From the NCBI GenBank assembly GCA_017999075.1, contig JAGOBX010000112.1, positions 1 through 9,233 of the forward strand: 9,233 bases of DNA, given 5' to 3'. Source of the stretch: JAGOBX01 sp017999075 [NCBI: Candidatus Babelota bacterium]. Its GTDB lineage: Bacteria > JAGOBX01. The position numbers and the translations under genes are program-made. Below are positions 1-6,025 of this stretch, piece by piece. The first letter of the stretch is position 1. Every line of letters begins with the position of its first letter. Below the pieces are notes generated by a model. It was not told the origin of the DNA and did no database searches. It saw only the letters and a program-made list of their open reading frames with translations.

Positions 1-255
1 AGCCGCGACCATGCGCTTATTATTACCTTTAACCCGCATATTTCATTAATATAGAACAAATATAATGATTCTCGGAAAATTAAAAATAATCAGTATAAAA
101 TTAAAAAAAAGTATACAAATCAAAAAAAATATTCGTATTAATACAAAAAATGAATTTATAAAAACCGAAAAATTATAGTTTTGCGCAGACTTTTCCCATA
201 TCTCAGGATTTAAGAAAATATCAATGATTTGATTAAAGATAAATTATTTTATTGT
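1..255. other. AT-rich stretch with no intact gene, left edge
   Basis: I see no credible coding region here. The stretch is very AT-rich and lies beyond the 3' end of the transposase remnant (minus-strand sense), so it could hold the outer end of that insertion sequence. The more G+C-rich segment TAACCCGCATATTTCATTAA near positions 31-51 is a candidate element end, but no inverted partner was found in the window, so this is a guess. A minus-strand frame beginning near position 39 runs open off the left edge for only 13 codons and lacks a Shine-Dalgarno, so it is not called. Confidence 0.5.
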
Positions 256-438
256 TCAATTTAAATTAACGCAAATTTGTCCGAATAATTCTTAATAAGG
301 AAAATAGCTTGCTATTTTGAATATTATTTTTCTGCTGTTTGAAACTATCAATGCCGCAATCTTTATAAATTTAGTTCGTATGGTAGAACATTGAGCTTTT
401 GCGTATTCCGTATTTTTCAGCGCGATACTGCTGATTGA
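256..438 (-). pseudogene. C-terminal remnant of a DDE transposase (IS1380-like)
   Basis: Reading the minus strand in one frame gives a stretch starting near ALKNTEYAKAQ, continuing with CSTIRTKFIKIAALIV and SRKIIFKIASYFPY, then an in-frame TAA at 292-294, then ELFGQICVNLN and TGA at 256-258. The order 'TE-A-AQ, TIR-K--KIAA, R, S-YP-(Q)-LF--IC-NL' resembles the last ~50 residues of IS1380-family transposases as I remember them. The TAA sits where the family usually has Gln, so CAA to TAA is the simplest explanation. The frame stays open upstream to about position 525, but the match fades near 440-490 and the catalytic core is absent. This is a decayed fragment of a mobile element at the end of the operon. 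Family assignment is from memory of the C-terminal pattern; the fragment could belong to a related IS4-superfamily group. Confidence 0.6.
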
Positions 439-572
439 AATGTATACAATTTTCCTCCAAAATGCTGTTTTTATAAGGATTTCAGATACTTTTAGTATAC
501 AACATTTTGGAGGTATTTGTAAGTATTAAATATCGCTGAAACCTATATTTTTATAAGTGTTTCAGCATTTTG
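415..572. repeat. Cluster of nested, mutually exclusive inverted repeats
   Basis: Several exact complementary arms sit within about 160 nt. CCTCCAAAATG (454-464) pairs with CATTTTGGAGG (503-513), 11 bp. CAAAATGCTG (458-467) pairs with CAGCATTTTG (563-572), 10 bp. GCTGAAAC (535-542) pairs with GTTTCAGC (559-566), 8 bp. TTTCAGCG near 417 pairs with CGCTGAAA (534-541). The arm at 454-467 can pair with either 503-513 or 563-572 but not both. In addition, an 18-nt direct repeat (468-485 and 548-565, 16 of 18 identical) recurs at an 80-nt offset. The block overlaps the fading 5' part of the transposase remnant, so it may be a small inserted element, a relic of IS ends, or the 3' structure of the operon read from the right. 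Confidence 0.6.
535..566 (-). terminator. Candidate 3' stem-loop after the mrp operon
   Basis: A perfect 8-bp stem (GCTGAAAC / GTTTCAGC) encloses a 16-nt AU-rich loop about 100 nt beyond the Mrp-ORP stop codon. In the minus-strand sense it is followed by GATATTTAATAC rather than a clean U-run, so it is a weak intrinsic terminator at best. It may instead belong to the inverted-repeat cluster. No better terminator is visible between the stop codon and here. Confidence 0.25.
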
Positions 573-619
573 CATTTGTCATAATGCTTAAAAATACGGA
601 GGTAATATTATTCATATAT

Positions 620-647
620 GATTTAAAATTATTATTATTTTTAAATC
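620..647. repeat. Short AT-only palindrome downstream of mrp
   Basis: GATTTAAAA (620-628) and TTTTAAATC (639-647) form a perfect 9-bp inverted repeat with a 10-nt loop, 20 nt beyond the Mrp-ORP stop. With one G-C pair and no following U-tract it would be a weak hairpin. It may simply reflect the base composition. Confidence 0.3.
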
Positions 648-667
648 AACATAAGGCACTTTTTAAA

Positions 668-1891
668 TTAATGACATTCGCCACCGTGCTCTTTACATTC
701 CGAAAGCCCGCCAAGTTCGTTTTTAAAAAAATTATCAAGCGCAGATTTTGCTGTGCCTTCAGCTCCAAAAACCTTTACTCCTGCATTTGCAAATTTCATC
801 TGCGCACCACCGCCCATACCGCCTGCTATGACATAATTAATTCCGTATTTTAAAATTTCATCAACTGCTACACAACCGCCGCCGCCGTGAACCGTATTGT
901 TCTTATAAACATTAAAACTTTTAACTTTCTGATTTTCAATTTCAGCTATCAGAAAATTTTCGCACTGGCCGAAATGCGCGCTAATCATACTGTCCATTCC
1001 TTTGTTTTCTAAAATAACCATACCTATTTTCATTTGTTTTTCATCTCCTCTAAAATTATTTTTATTTAAAATTTTACTCGCTATTATAGAAAAAATATCT
1101 CTGTAAATTGATGATTTTTCTGTAAACAATTCCATTATTTTGCCGCAATCCATTTTTTCTGCAACTGCTGGAATAATCGGCAATTTGCCTAAAGGCTCAA
1201 TATTAAATTTTGCATAAAGCGAGTCAGCGCCTGCGCCTTTGAGTATATCAATTTTTTCAAGGCAGTGAGGACACTGAATGAATCCAAAATTTTCGATTAC
1301 TCCAAGAACAGGCATATTAAGTTTATTACAGAATTCAATGGATTTTCTGACATCTGATAAAGCTATTTCCTGAGGCGTTGTTACAATTACGCCTTTAGCT
1401 CCTGTAATATCCTGTGCAACTGTCAAAGGTTCGTCGCCTGTTCCCGGAGGCGAATCAATAATTAGAAAATCAAGATTTCCCCATAATGTATCCGAAACGA
1501 ACTGACGAATAATTCCGATTTTCAGCGGCCCGCGCCAAATTAATGGAGAATCAGTATCTTGAAGAAAAAATTCTACGGACATTAATTTCAGATTATCATT
1601 TATTTGTATCGGAATAAATAAACCGTTATCAGATTTTAAACTTTGATTTTTAACACCAAACATAGTTGGTATACTCGGTCCGTGCAAATCGACATCAAGC
1701 AAACCTGTTTTATAGCCGAGCAGCGATAATTTAGCGGCAAGCGAAGCAGCAACAGTACTTTTTCCAACACCTCCTTTGCCGCTTAATACGACAATTTTAT
1801 TTTTGATTTGCTGCAGATGTTCTGTCAGGCGAATCGCCTGAAGTTCCATCTCCAAATCTTGTTCTTGATTGTGGTTTTCTCCGCAACCCAT
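668..1891 (-). CDS. mrp: Mrp/NBP35-type P-loop ATPase fused to a C-terminal ORP/NifX-type metal-cluster domain
   Basis: 407 residues. Residues ~30-280 are an Mrp/NBP35 (SIMIBI-class) ATPase: deviant Walker A GKGGVGKS (38-45), LLDVDLHGPSIP with Asp66/Asp68, Walker B region IDSPPGTGDEP (Asp146), and the C-P-H-C pair (Cys207/Cys210) that in this family binds a bridging Fe-S cluster. From Met287 a second domain begins (MKIGMVILENKG, then AHFGQCENF and GGGGCVAVDEIL); this is the dinitrogenase iron-molybdenum cofactor (NifX/NifB/ORP) fold, ending in a Cys/His tail, CKEHGGECH. The same architecture is known as MrpORP in Desulfovibrio, linked to Fe-S biogenesis and the ORP (orange protein) complex. 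A likely cytosolic role is Fe-S or mixed-metal cluster carriage. AAGGAG lies 9 nt before the ATG. The gene follows the stand-alone ORP-type gene by 32 nt, so the two are probably co-transcribed. No nitrogenase genes are in the window. Confidence 0.9.
   Translation of the reverse strand: MGCGENHNQEQDLEMELQAIRLTEHLQQIKNKIVVLSGKGGVGKSTVAASLAAKLSLLGYKTGLLDVDLHGPSIPTMFGVKNQSLKSDNGLFIPIQINDNLKLMSVEFFLQDTDSPLIWRGPLKIGIIRQFVSDTLWGNLDFLIIDSPPGTGDEPLTVAQDITGAKGVIVTTPQEIALSDVRKSIEFCNKLNMPVLGVIENFGFIQCPHCLEKIDILKGAGADSLYAKFNIEPLGKLPIIPAVAEKMDCGKIMELFTEKSSIYRDIFSIIASKILNKNNFRGDEKQMKIGMVILENKGMDSMISAHFGQCENFLIAEIENQKVKSFNVYKNNTVHGGGGCVAVDEILKYGINYVIAGGMGGGAQMKFANAGVKVFGAEGTAKSALDNFFKNELGGLSECKEHGGECH
1031..1051 (-). 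promoter_or_regulatory. Internal Shine-Dalgarno and ATG at the Mrp/ORP domain boundary
   Basis: At the fusion point the message reads AGAGGAG, 11 nt, then ATG, in frame with the ORP domain. Starting here would give a 121-residue free ORP protein, almost the size of the 120-residue stand-alone neighbour. The spacing is slightly longer than the usual optimum, so use is uncertain. Confidence 0.4.
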
Positions 1892-1923
1892 TTAAATCAA
1901 CTCCTTTATATTTTATAATAAAA

Positions 1924-2286
1924 TTATTTCCCTTGATGTCCAGGCAAATCAGCATTTAATAACTCTTGTAATTTTCCTGCTTTATAATCAGAAATCACCT
2001 GTTTTACTGTGCCTGACGCATTGCCGAATGTTTTTATTCCTGCTGCATGCAAAGTTTTGATAGCATTAGGTCCTAAATGTCCAGTAATTACAACCTCGGC
2101 ATTTTTGTCTGCCGCAAATTGTGCTGTATGAATACCTGCTCCGCCTTGAGCTATAATATTTGCATTTTTTTCTACTTCGAATTTTTCTGTGTCTGTATCA
2201 AAAAAAATCAAGAACTGACACCGCCCGAAACGCGGGTCAACCTGAGAATCAAGATTCCCGCCTAATGATGAAATTGCAATTTTCAT
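1924..2286 (-). CDS. NifB/NifX-family (ORP-like) metal-cluster-binding protein
   Basis: 120 residues, one domain of the dinitrogenase iron-molybdenum cofactor family. Visible hallmarks are the N-terminal strand MKIAISSLGGNLDSQVDPRF-GRC, the central QGGAGIHTAQ and the segment VVITGHLGPNAIKTL followed by AAGIKTF. Small cytosolic members bind or shuttle Fe-Mo or Mo-Cu-S clusters; in sulfate reducers similar stand-alone proteins (ORP) work with MrpORP, the fusion encoded next. AGGAGG sits 8 nt before the ATG, giving a strong translation signal. A 72-nt gap separates it from the reductase gene upstream, the largest repeat-free gap in this half of the window, so a promoter may lie there. Which metal it binds cannot be read from the sequence; a NifX role is unlikely without nitrogenase genes nearby. 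Confidence 0.85.
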   Translation of the reverse strand: MKIAISSLGGNLDSQVDPRFGRCQFLIFFDTDTEKFEVEKNANIIAQGGAGIHTAQFAADKNAEVVITGHLGPNAIKTLHAAGIKTFGNASGTVKQVISDYKAGKLQELLNADLPGHQGK

Positions 2287-2316
2287 TTAAATAACCTCCT
2301 TATGCGTATATTTTCT

Positions 2317-2345
2317 CATATTTGGCATGCTTCATGAAATGTCAG
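2317..2345 (-). promoter_or_regulatory. Weak candidate promoter for the ORP-mrp pair
   Basis: On the minus strand CTGACA (2345-2340, five of six to TTGACA) is followed after 17 nt by AATATG and after 19 nt by TATGAG, both poor -10 matches. The spacer holds two adjacent palindromes, TTCATGAA and GCATGC, which could be an operator. The element is suggested mainly by its place in the only sizeable gap before the ORP-type gene. Confidence 0.2.
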
Positions 2346-2358
2346 GTTTAAATTTTCC

Positions 2359-4056
2359 CTATTTTTCTCTATGAAATGGCCAAGTTGTTATTCCTCCTTC
2401 CATAACTTTTACATTATTCCAGCCGTTTGCCTGGATTATACGTGCCGCTTCGTAGCCGCGCAGCGAGATTTTACAATATACAATTATCTCGGCATTTTTA
2501 TCAGCCGGCAATTCAGAAAGGCGTTTGCGCAATGCTCCAAGCGGGATAAGCATCTCGCCAATACCGAGCCGCATTTCTTCAAACTCCTGTGGGGAACGAA
2601 CATCAAGATAATAGGTGTTCTCTTTTTTATTCACTTTTTCCATTACTTCAAAGGACGATATTCCTTTGAACAATCCGTTCATCTTATTTTCAAGCGTATG
2701 ACAGGCGGCGATAAAATTATCGATTGCCAGAGTGAATGGCGGAGCGTAAGGCAAGTCAGAATTTACAAGTTCCGCAATTGTCAGTTTGCCCATAATAGCA
2801 ATAGCCGCCTGCGCAATCTGTTTGCTGACATCGCCTGCGCCGACACATTGAAAACCGAGCAGCCTTCCTGTTTTATTATCAGCCGTAATTTTGCTGATGA
2901 GAATTTTTCCTTTCATAAAACCAGGTTTATCAGGACCTGCAATAATAACGCTTGTTACATCAAATCCTGTTTTTTTCGCTTTATATTCTGACATTCCAGT
3001 TGAACCTGCAGAATAATCAAAGACCTTACAAATGCCTGTATGAATAGTGCCCGGAAATTTTTTGATATTACCGCGTATTGCATTTTCACCTGCTACCCTG
3101 CCTTCAAGATTAGCAAGGTCGCCGTAAGGCGCATTGTTTTTGATGCCTGTAAGCAGATTCGGAATTTCAATGCAGTCTCCTGCAGCATAAATATTTTCGT
3201 CAGATGTCTGCATAAATTCATTAACTTCTATTGCTTTTGTATTTCCGATTTTCAAGCCTGCTTTCTCGGCAAGCGTTTTATTCGGTATAACGCCGATAGC
3301 GACAACTGCAAGCTCACAGGGAAGTTCTGTCCCGTTTTTTAATTTTACAGCTGTTAGTTTTCCGTTTTCTCCAAGAAATTCAGACACAGCATTATTTGTT
3401 ATAACATTTGCAGCTTTTGTTTTTATATGATTTTCCATTATCTTTGCAAGTTCTGGATCGAGAAACATAAGTATCTGCGATTCCTGTTCAATGACAGTTA
3501 TTTGAATGCCTGCAAGCTGCAGCGCTTCACAGGTTTCGATGCCGATAAGCCCGCCACCAATAACAACCGCCTTCTTGATTTTTTTTTCATCACGGATTTT
3601 CCTAAGAAAATCAGCGTCTTCCATTGATTGCAAAGTTGTAATGCCGCCAAGCTCTTTCCCAGGCAAATCAGGCATTCTCGGCGTTGCGCCTGTTGTCAAT
3701 ACGAGCGTATCGTATGGCAATTCAAATTCAGTATTATCCTTCAAATTCAGGCATTTGACTTTTTTATTTTTTCTGTCAATATCAATCGCTTCGGTTTCGT
3801 TGTAAACTTTTATTGCTTTCGCATTATTGAAAAAATTGGGATCGCGCACTGCGCCTGCCGGAGTACTTATCAGCTGATTTCTATCGTCAAAAACTCCGCC
3901 TACATAATACGGATATCCGCAAGAAGCCATTGAAAGATATTTGCTTTTTTGAATGATTGTTAATTCAGCATTTTCATCAAGCCTCCTTGCGCGTGCCGCT
4001 GTTTTCGGACCTGCCGCAGACCCGCCGATAATAATAATTTTTTTTGATTGTTTCAT
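2359..4056 (-). CDS. CoA-disulfide/persulfide reductase with C-terminal rhodanese domain
   Basis: 565 residues from the chosen start. Residues ~5-440 are an FAD/NAD(P)-dependent pyridine nucleotide-disulfide oxidoreductase: FAD-binding IIIIGGSAAGPK (~7-18), the single redox Cys46 in SMASCGYPYY typical of CoA-disulfide reductases, a second dinucleotide motif VVIGGGLIGIE, and the FAD motif IYAAGDC. Residues ~465-565 are a rhodanese domain with active-site Cys528 in the loop CKISLR (C-x4-R). Fusions of this kind (CoADR-RHD, NADH-dependent persulfide reductase Npsr) reduce CoA disulfide, CoA persulfide or polysulfide with NAD(P)H; the rhodanese Cys passes sulfane sulfur. A substrate preference cannot be assigned here. 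An in-frame ATG four codons earlier (4068) exists, but GGAG lies 6 nt before the second ATG and overlaps the first, so I chose the second. The gene is 30 nt downstream of the methyltransferase gene, so probably in its operon. Confidence 0.9.
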   Translation of the reverse strand: MKQSKKIIIIGGSAAGPKTAARARRLDENAELTIIQKSKYLSMASCGYPYYVGGVFDDRNQLISTPAGAVRDPNFFNNAKAIKVYNETEAIDIDRKNKKVKCLNLKDNTEFELPYDTLVLTTGATPRMPDLPGKELGGITTLQSMEDADFLRKIRDEKKIKKAVVIGGGLIGIETCEALQLAGIQITVIEQESQILMFLDPELAKIMENHIKTKAANVITNNAVSEFLGENGKLTAVKLKNGTELPCELAVVAIGVIPNKTLAEKAGLKIGNTKAIEVNEFMQTSDENIYAAGDCIEIPNLLTGIKNNAPYGDLANLEGRVAGENAIRGNIKKFPGTIHTGICKVFDYSAGSTGMSEYKAKKTGFDVTSVIIAGPDKPGFMKGKILISKITADNKTGRLLGFQCVGAGDVSKQIAQAAIAIMGKLTIAELVNSDLPYAPPFTLAIDNFIAACHTLENKMNGLFKGISSFEVMEKVNKKENTYYLDVRSPQEFEEMRLGIGEMLIPLGALRKRLSELPADKNAEIIVYCKISLRGYEAARIIQANGWNNVKVMEGGITTWPFHREK

Positions 4057-4062
4057 TTTTTT

Positions 4063-4066
4063 CTCC
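4063..4066 (-). promoter_or_regulatory. Shine-Dalgarno deciding the reductase start
   Basis: GGAG, 6 nt before the ATG at 4056. The alternative ATG at 4068 overlaps this GGAG and lacks its own signal. Confidence 0.6.
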
Positions 4067-4086
4067 ATAATATTTAAAATTTTAGT

Positions 4087-4719
4087 TTAATTTTTTTCGC
4101 CTTTTATAACTATAAAATTTCCTTCGCCGTAACCATCCTTAAAATTTTGAATGGATTTAATTTTTTTGTAATCTCCGAATATTGTCTGGATAATACGGAT
4201 ATTCTTGAATTTATGCTTAACCAGTAATTCAACGATTTCTCCTGTAGAATAAAATTTTGCCTGACTGTAAAATTTACTTTTTTCTTTATTCTTCTGATAC
4301 AGTTCGCCAAGCGGACTTTTGCTGTCAATAAATGCAATGATTATCTGCCCGCTATTTCTAAGTATACGCATTGTTTCTGCAATAGCCTGAGAAGCGTCGT
4401 CAACAAAGCATATTGTTGTTATCAACAGCGCAGTATCAAAAATATTATTTTTCAAAGGCAGATGTTCAGCAATACTTCTTATAACAGGAATATTGCAGTT
4501 TCCAGATATTTTTTTTATCATTGCAGGCGATGGTTCTATTCCATATCCAATATTTAATGGCTCGGCAAATTTGCCGGTACCTATGCCGATTTCTATGTTT
4601 TTTCCTGAATTATCAAGAAAATATTTAATTGCCGCAAGTTCTGAATGATAAACAAATTCATTATCCACAAACCATTGTTCATAATCATTTGAATATTTTT
4701 CAAACGCTTCTATTTTCAC
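4087..4719 (-). CDS. Class I SAM-dependent methyltransferase
   Basis: 210 residues from a GTG start (215 if the ATG at 4734 is used). The Rossmann core shows motif I EIGIGTGKF followed by GIEPSPAM (acidic Glu binding the SAM ribose), a SIAEHLPL segment (motif II region), LLITTICFV (motif IV region) and AETMRILRNSGQIIIAFID (post-core strand). This is the Methyltransf_11 type; the substrate is unknown. The coding start overlaps the J-domain gene: the GTG overlaps its TGA as GTGA with GGGGA about 9 nt upstream, whereas the ATG gives a 19-nt overlap and has no clear Shine-Dalgarno. Homologs as I recall begin near KIEAFEKY, which favours the GTG. Translational coupling to the J-domain gene is likely. 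The C-terminal ~70 residues are Lys/Ile-rich and carry no recognisable substrate motif. Confidence 0.8.
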   Translation of the reverse strand: MKIEAFEKYSNDYEQWFVDNEFVYHSELAAIKYFLDNSGKNIEIGIGTGKFAEPLNIGYGIEPSPAMIKKISGNCNIPVIRSIAEHLPLKNNIFDTALLITTICFVDDASQAIAETMRILRNSGQIIIAFIDSKSPLGELYQKNKEKSKFYSQAKFYSTGEIVELLVKHKFKNIRIIQTIFGDYKKIKSIQNFKDGYGEGNFIVIKGEKN

Positions 4720-5030
4720 TTGTTTTGTCCCCATAGTGAGTCATTACCGAATTTTTTGAACCACCAGTCATCGACTGATTCAGTTTCAGATATTTCTTTT
4801 TCGTCAAATTTAAACTTGTAATTCTCAATATAATCTATCAATATTTTTTGCGCGTCGATAATCTCTATTGTTTTCTGTTTACAGATTTCATCTGATTCTC
4901 TGCATTTGTCAGGATGCCATTTTTTTATTAATTTTTTATAGTGCGCTTTCACATCTGTATATGAAACCGGTAATTCCAATTCAAGTGTTTCAATTGCTTT
5001 TTTTAATGCTTCAATTTTTTCTTTTTTCAT
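4716..5030 (-). CDS. Small J-domain (DnaJ-like) protein
   Basis: 104 residues. The J domain covers ~20-75: helix II VKAHYKKLIKKW, the HPD tripeptide at 39-41 (WHPDK) that stimulates DnaK-type Hsp70 ATPase, and helix III with IIDAQKILIDYI. There is no G/F linker, zinc finger or substrate-binding domain, so it is a class C co-chaperone. The C-terminus, DDWWFKKFGNDSLWG, is aromatic-rich and recurs in small J proteins I have seen, of unknown role. The start is ATG at 5030 with AAGGA 8 nt upstream. A GTG-initiated extension to 5066 would translate the adjacent hairpin repeat and is rejected. The gene ends inside the methyltransferase start, implying co-translation. Its partner could be the genome's DnaK or an Fe-S-type Hsp70, which cannot be told from here. 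Confidence 0.85.
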   Translation of the reverse strand: MKKEKIEALKKAIETLELELPVSYTDVKAHYKKLIKKWHPDKCRESDEICKQKTIEIIDAQKILIDYIENYKFKFDEKEISETESVDDWWFKKFGNDSLWGQNK

Positions 5031-5038
5031 AGATTTTG

Positions 5039-5043
5039 TCCTT
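5039..5043 (-). promoter_or_regulatory. Shine-Dalgarno deciding the J-protein start
   Basis: AAGGA, 8 nt before the ATG at 5030 and just outside the end of the hairpin repeat. It supports the shorter 104-residue product. Confidence 0.6.
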
Positions 5044-5048
5044 TTTGG

Positions 5049-5200
5049 TTGCCACAAAGACACCAAGACACTAAGTTTTAATTTTTCTTTGCGTCTTCGT
5101 GACTTCGCGGCTAATTTAATAAACTTTTCTTTGCTATTTATTCACTTTATATTTCATCAATCTTTATTTTATTCTTCCTTCCTTTGCGACTTCGCAGCTA
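5049..5200. repeat. Composite hairpin repeat, copy 1 (R1)
   Basis: On the plus strand the left arm starts TTGCCACAAAGACACC and is built of 8-nt units (CACAAAGA, CACCAAGA, CACTAAGT). After an AT-rich loop the complementary arm follows in units CTTTGCGT, CTTCGTGA, CTTCGCGG. About 65 nt further, a third arm (CCTTTGCGACTTCGCAGC) repeats the right-arm motif. It fills the whole gap between the J-protein and metallo-hydrolase genes and touches the latter's stop codon. The same order of arm, loop, arm, AT-rich spacer, arm recurs in R2. Units of this type (CTTTGTGTCTTCGTG) are widespread intergenic repeats in environmental bacteria. No U-run follows either end, so it is not a classical terminator. Confidence 0.85.
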
Positions 5201-6013
5201 TAAATTTATTTTCTTGCCAGTCTCAAGCGTTTCGCAATTATGTTTTAAAATTTCTTTCAATTGGTTAAGACGGTTTCCGCCTGTGCAATGTCCAGGATAA
5301 AGCATAATTTTTTTTTGTTTCAACATATCCGTCAATTTGAAAAAATAGTTATCCGTAACCTTTTCAAGATGCAATCCGCCAATAATAGTTTTTATTTTTT
5401 CAGTTTTAAAAAACGAGCTTACAGTTTTAATAATGTGTTCAATGCCTGTATGCGAACAACCCGAAAGTATTGACAATTCATTGTTATTTTTATATACCAG
5501 AATAATTTCATCGTTAAAATTATCTTCAACAAAATTTTCTTTGGTATCTTTAATAAAAAAATAATCTTTTAAAATGCTTTTTCCATTTGATAAGCGGATT
5601 ATAAAAATATTATCGCTTAATTTTAATATATCATTTACATATATAATCTTGAAAAAATCAGATAATTCTTTTTCAATTATAAAATCATTACTTATCTTTT
5701 GATATTCAGAATTATTTTTTTTATATTTTGTCGTAAAAAATTTTTCGCCAATAATCAGATTAGGTTTATTATCAAAAATTTTTTTTAAAACCTCAACGCC
5801 GCCTGTATGGTCATAATGATTATGGCTGATAATTAAGAAATCAGTTTGTTTAAGATTTATTCGTAATAATTCAGAATTTTTTATAATATTTTCGCTTACG
5901 CCTGTATCAAACAATATTCTGTTTTTTTCTTCTTCAATAAAAGCGGAAAAACCGTGTTCTGCATTTAATTCAGAAATATTAGATATGTTATCAACTAAAA
6001 TTTTAATTTTCAT
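5198..6013 (-). CDS. Metallo-beta-lactamase-fold hydrolase (MJ0301-like)
   Basis: 271 residues. Metal ligands are visible: H-N-H-Y-D-H at 64-69 (HxHxDH, with Asn where close relatives usually have Gly), LLFDTG-type strand ILFDTG at 33-38, then GCSHTG, GGLHL and YPGHCTG supplying later His ligands. The order and spacing match the MBL subfamily annotated from Methanocaldococcus MJ0301 as 7,8-dihydropterin-6-yl-methyl-4-(beta-D-ribofuranosyl)aminobenzene-5'-phosphate synthase; many bacterial members have no proven substrate, so only a cytosolic metal-dependent hydrolase is safe. AAGGA lies 5 nt before the ATG, and the gene follows the DUF89 gene by 12 nt, so they form one transcription unit. The middle section is unusually Lys/Asn/Phe/Ile-rich, in line with the AT-rich genome. 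Its stop codon abuts repeat R1. Confidence 0.85.
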   Translation of the reverse strand: MKIKILVDNISNISELNAEHGFSAFIEEEKNRILFDTGVSENIIKNSELLRINLKQTDFLIISHNHYDHTGGVEVLKKIFDNKPNLIIGEKFFTTKYKKNNSEYQKISNDFIIEKELSDFFKIIYVNDILKLSDNIFIIRLSNGKSILKDYFFIKDTKENFVEDNFNDEIILVYKNNNELSILSGCSHTGIEHIIKTVSSFFKTEKIKTIIGGLHLEKVTDNYFFKLTDMLKQKKIMLYPGHCTGGNRLNQLKEILKHNCETLETGKKINL

Positions 6014-6025
6014 ATAAATCCTTGG

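Noticed and set aside
1-39. Minus-strand open frame running off the left edge (MRVKGNNKRMVAA)
   Set aside because: Only 13 codons are visible, with no Shine-Dalgarno and no recognisable start of a known family.
557-853. Plus-strand 98-codon ORF with GGAGG near 600
   Set aside because: It is mostly antisense to the Mrp-ORP C-terminus, has no recognisable domain and has biased, low-complexity composition.
1924-2286. NifX/NifB-type protein taken as evidence for nitrogen fixation
   Set aside because: No nitrogenase, NifB radical SAM domain or other nif gene is present, and this small-domain family is common in non-fixing anaerobes.
2371-3933. Long plus-strand ORFs opposite the CoA-disulfide reductase gene
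   Set aside because: They are antisense shadows of a gene with full family similarity; none has a domain or Shine-Dalgarno of its own.
4110-4337. 75-codon minus-strand ORF inside the methyltransferase gene
   Set aside because: It lies in another frame of a gene with clear SAM-binding motifs and shows no similarity of its own.
5031-5066. GTG-initiated N-terminal extension of the J protein
   Set aside because: The extension translates the end of repeat R1; the ATG at 5030 has AAGGA at a normal distance.
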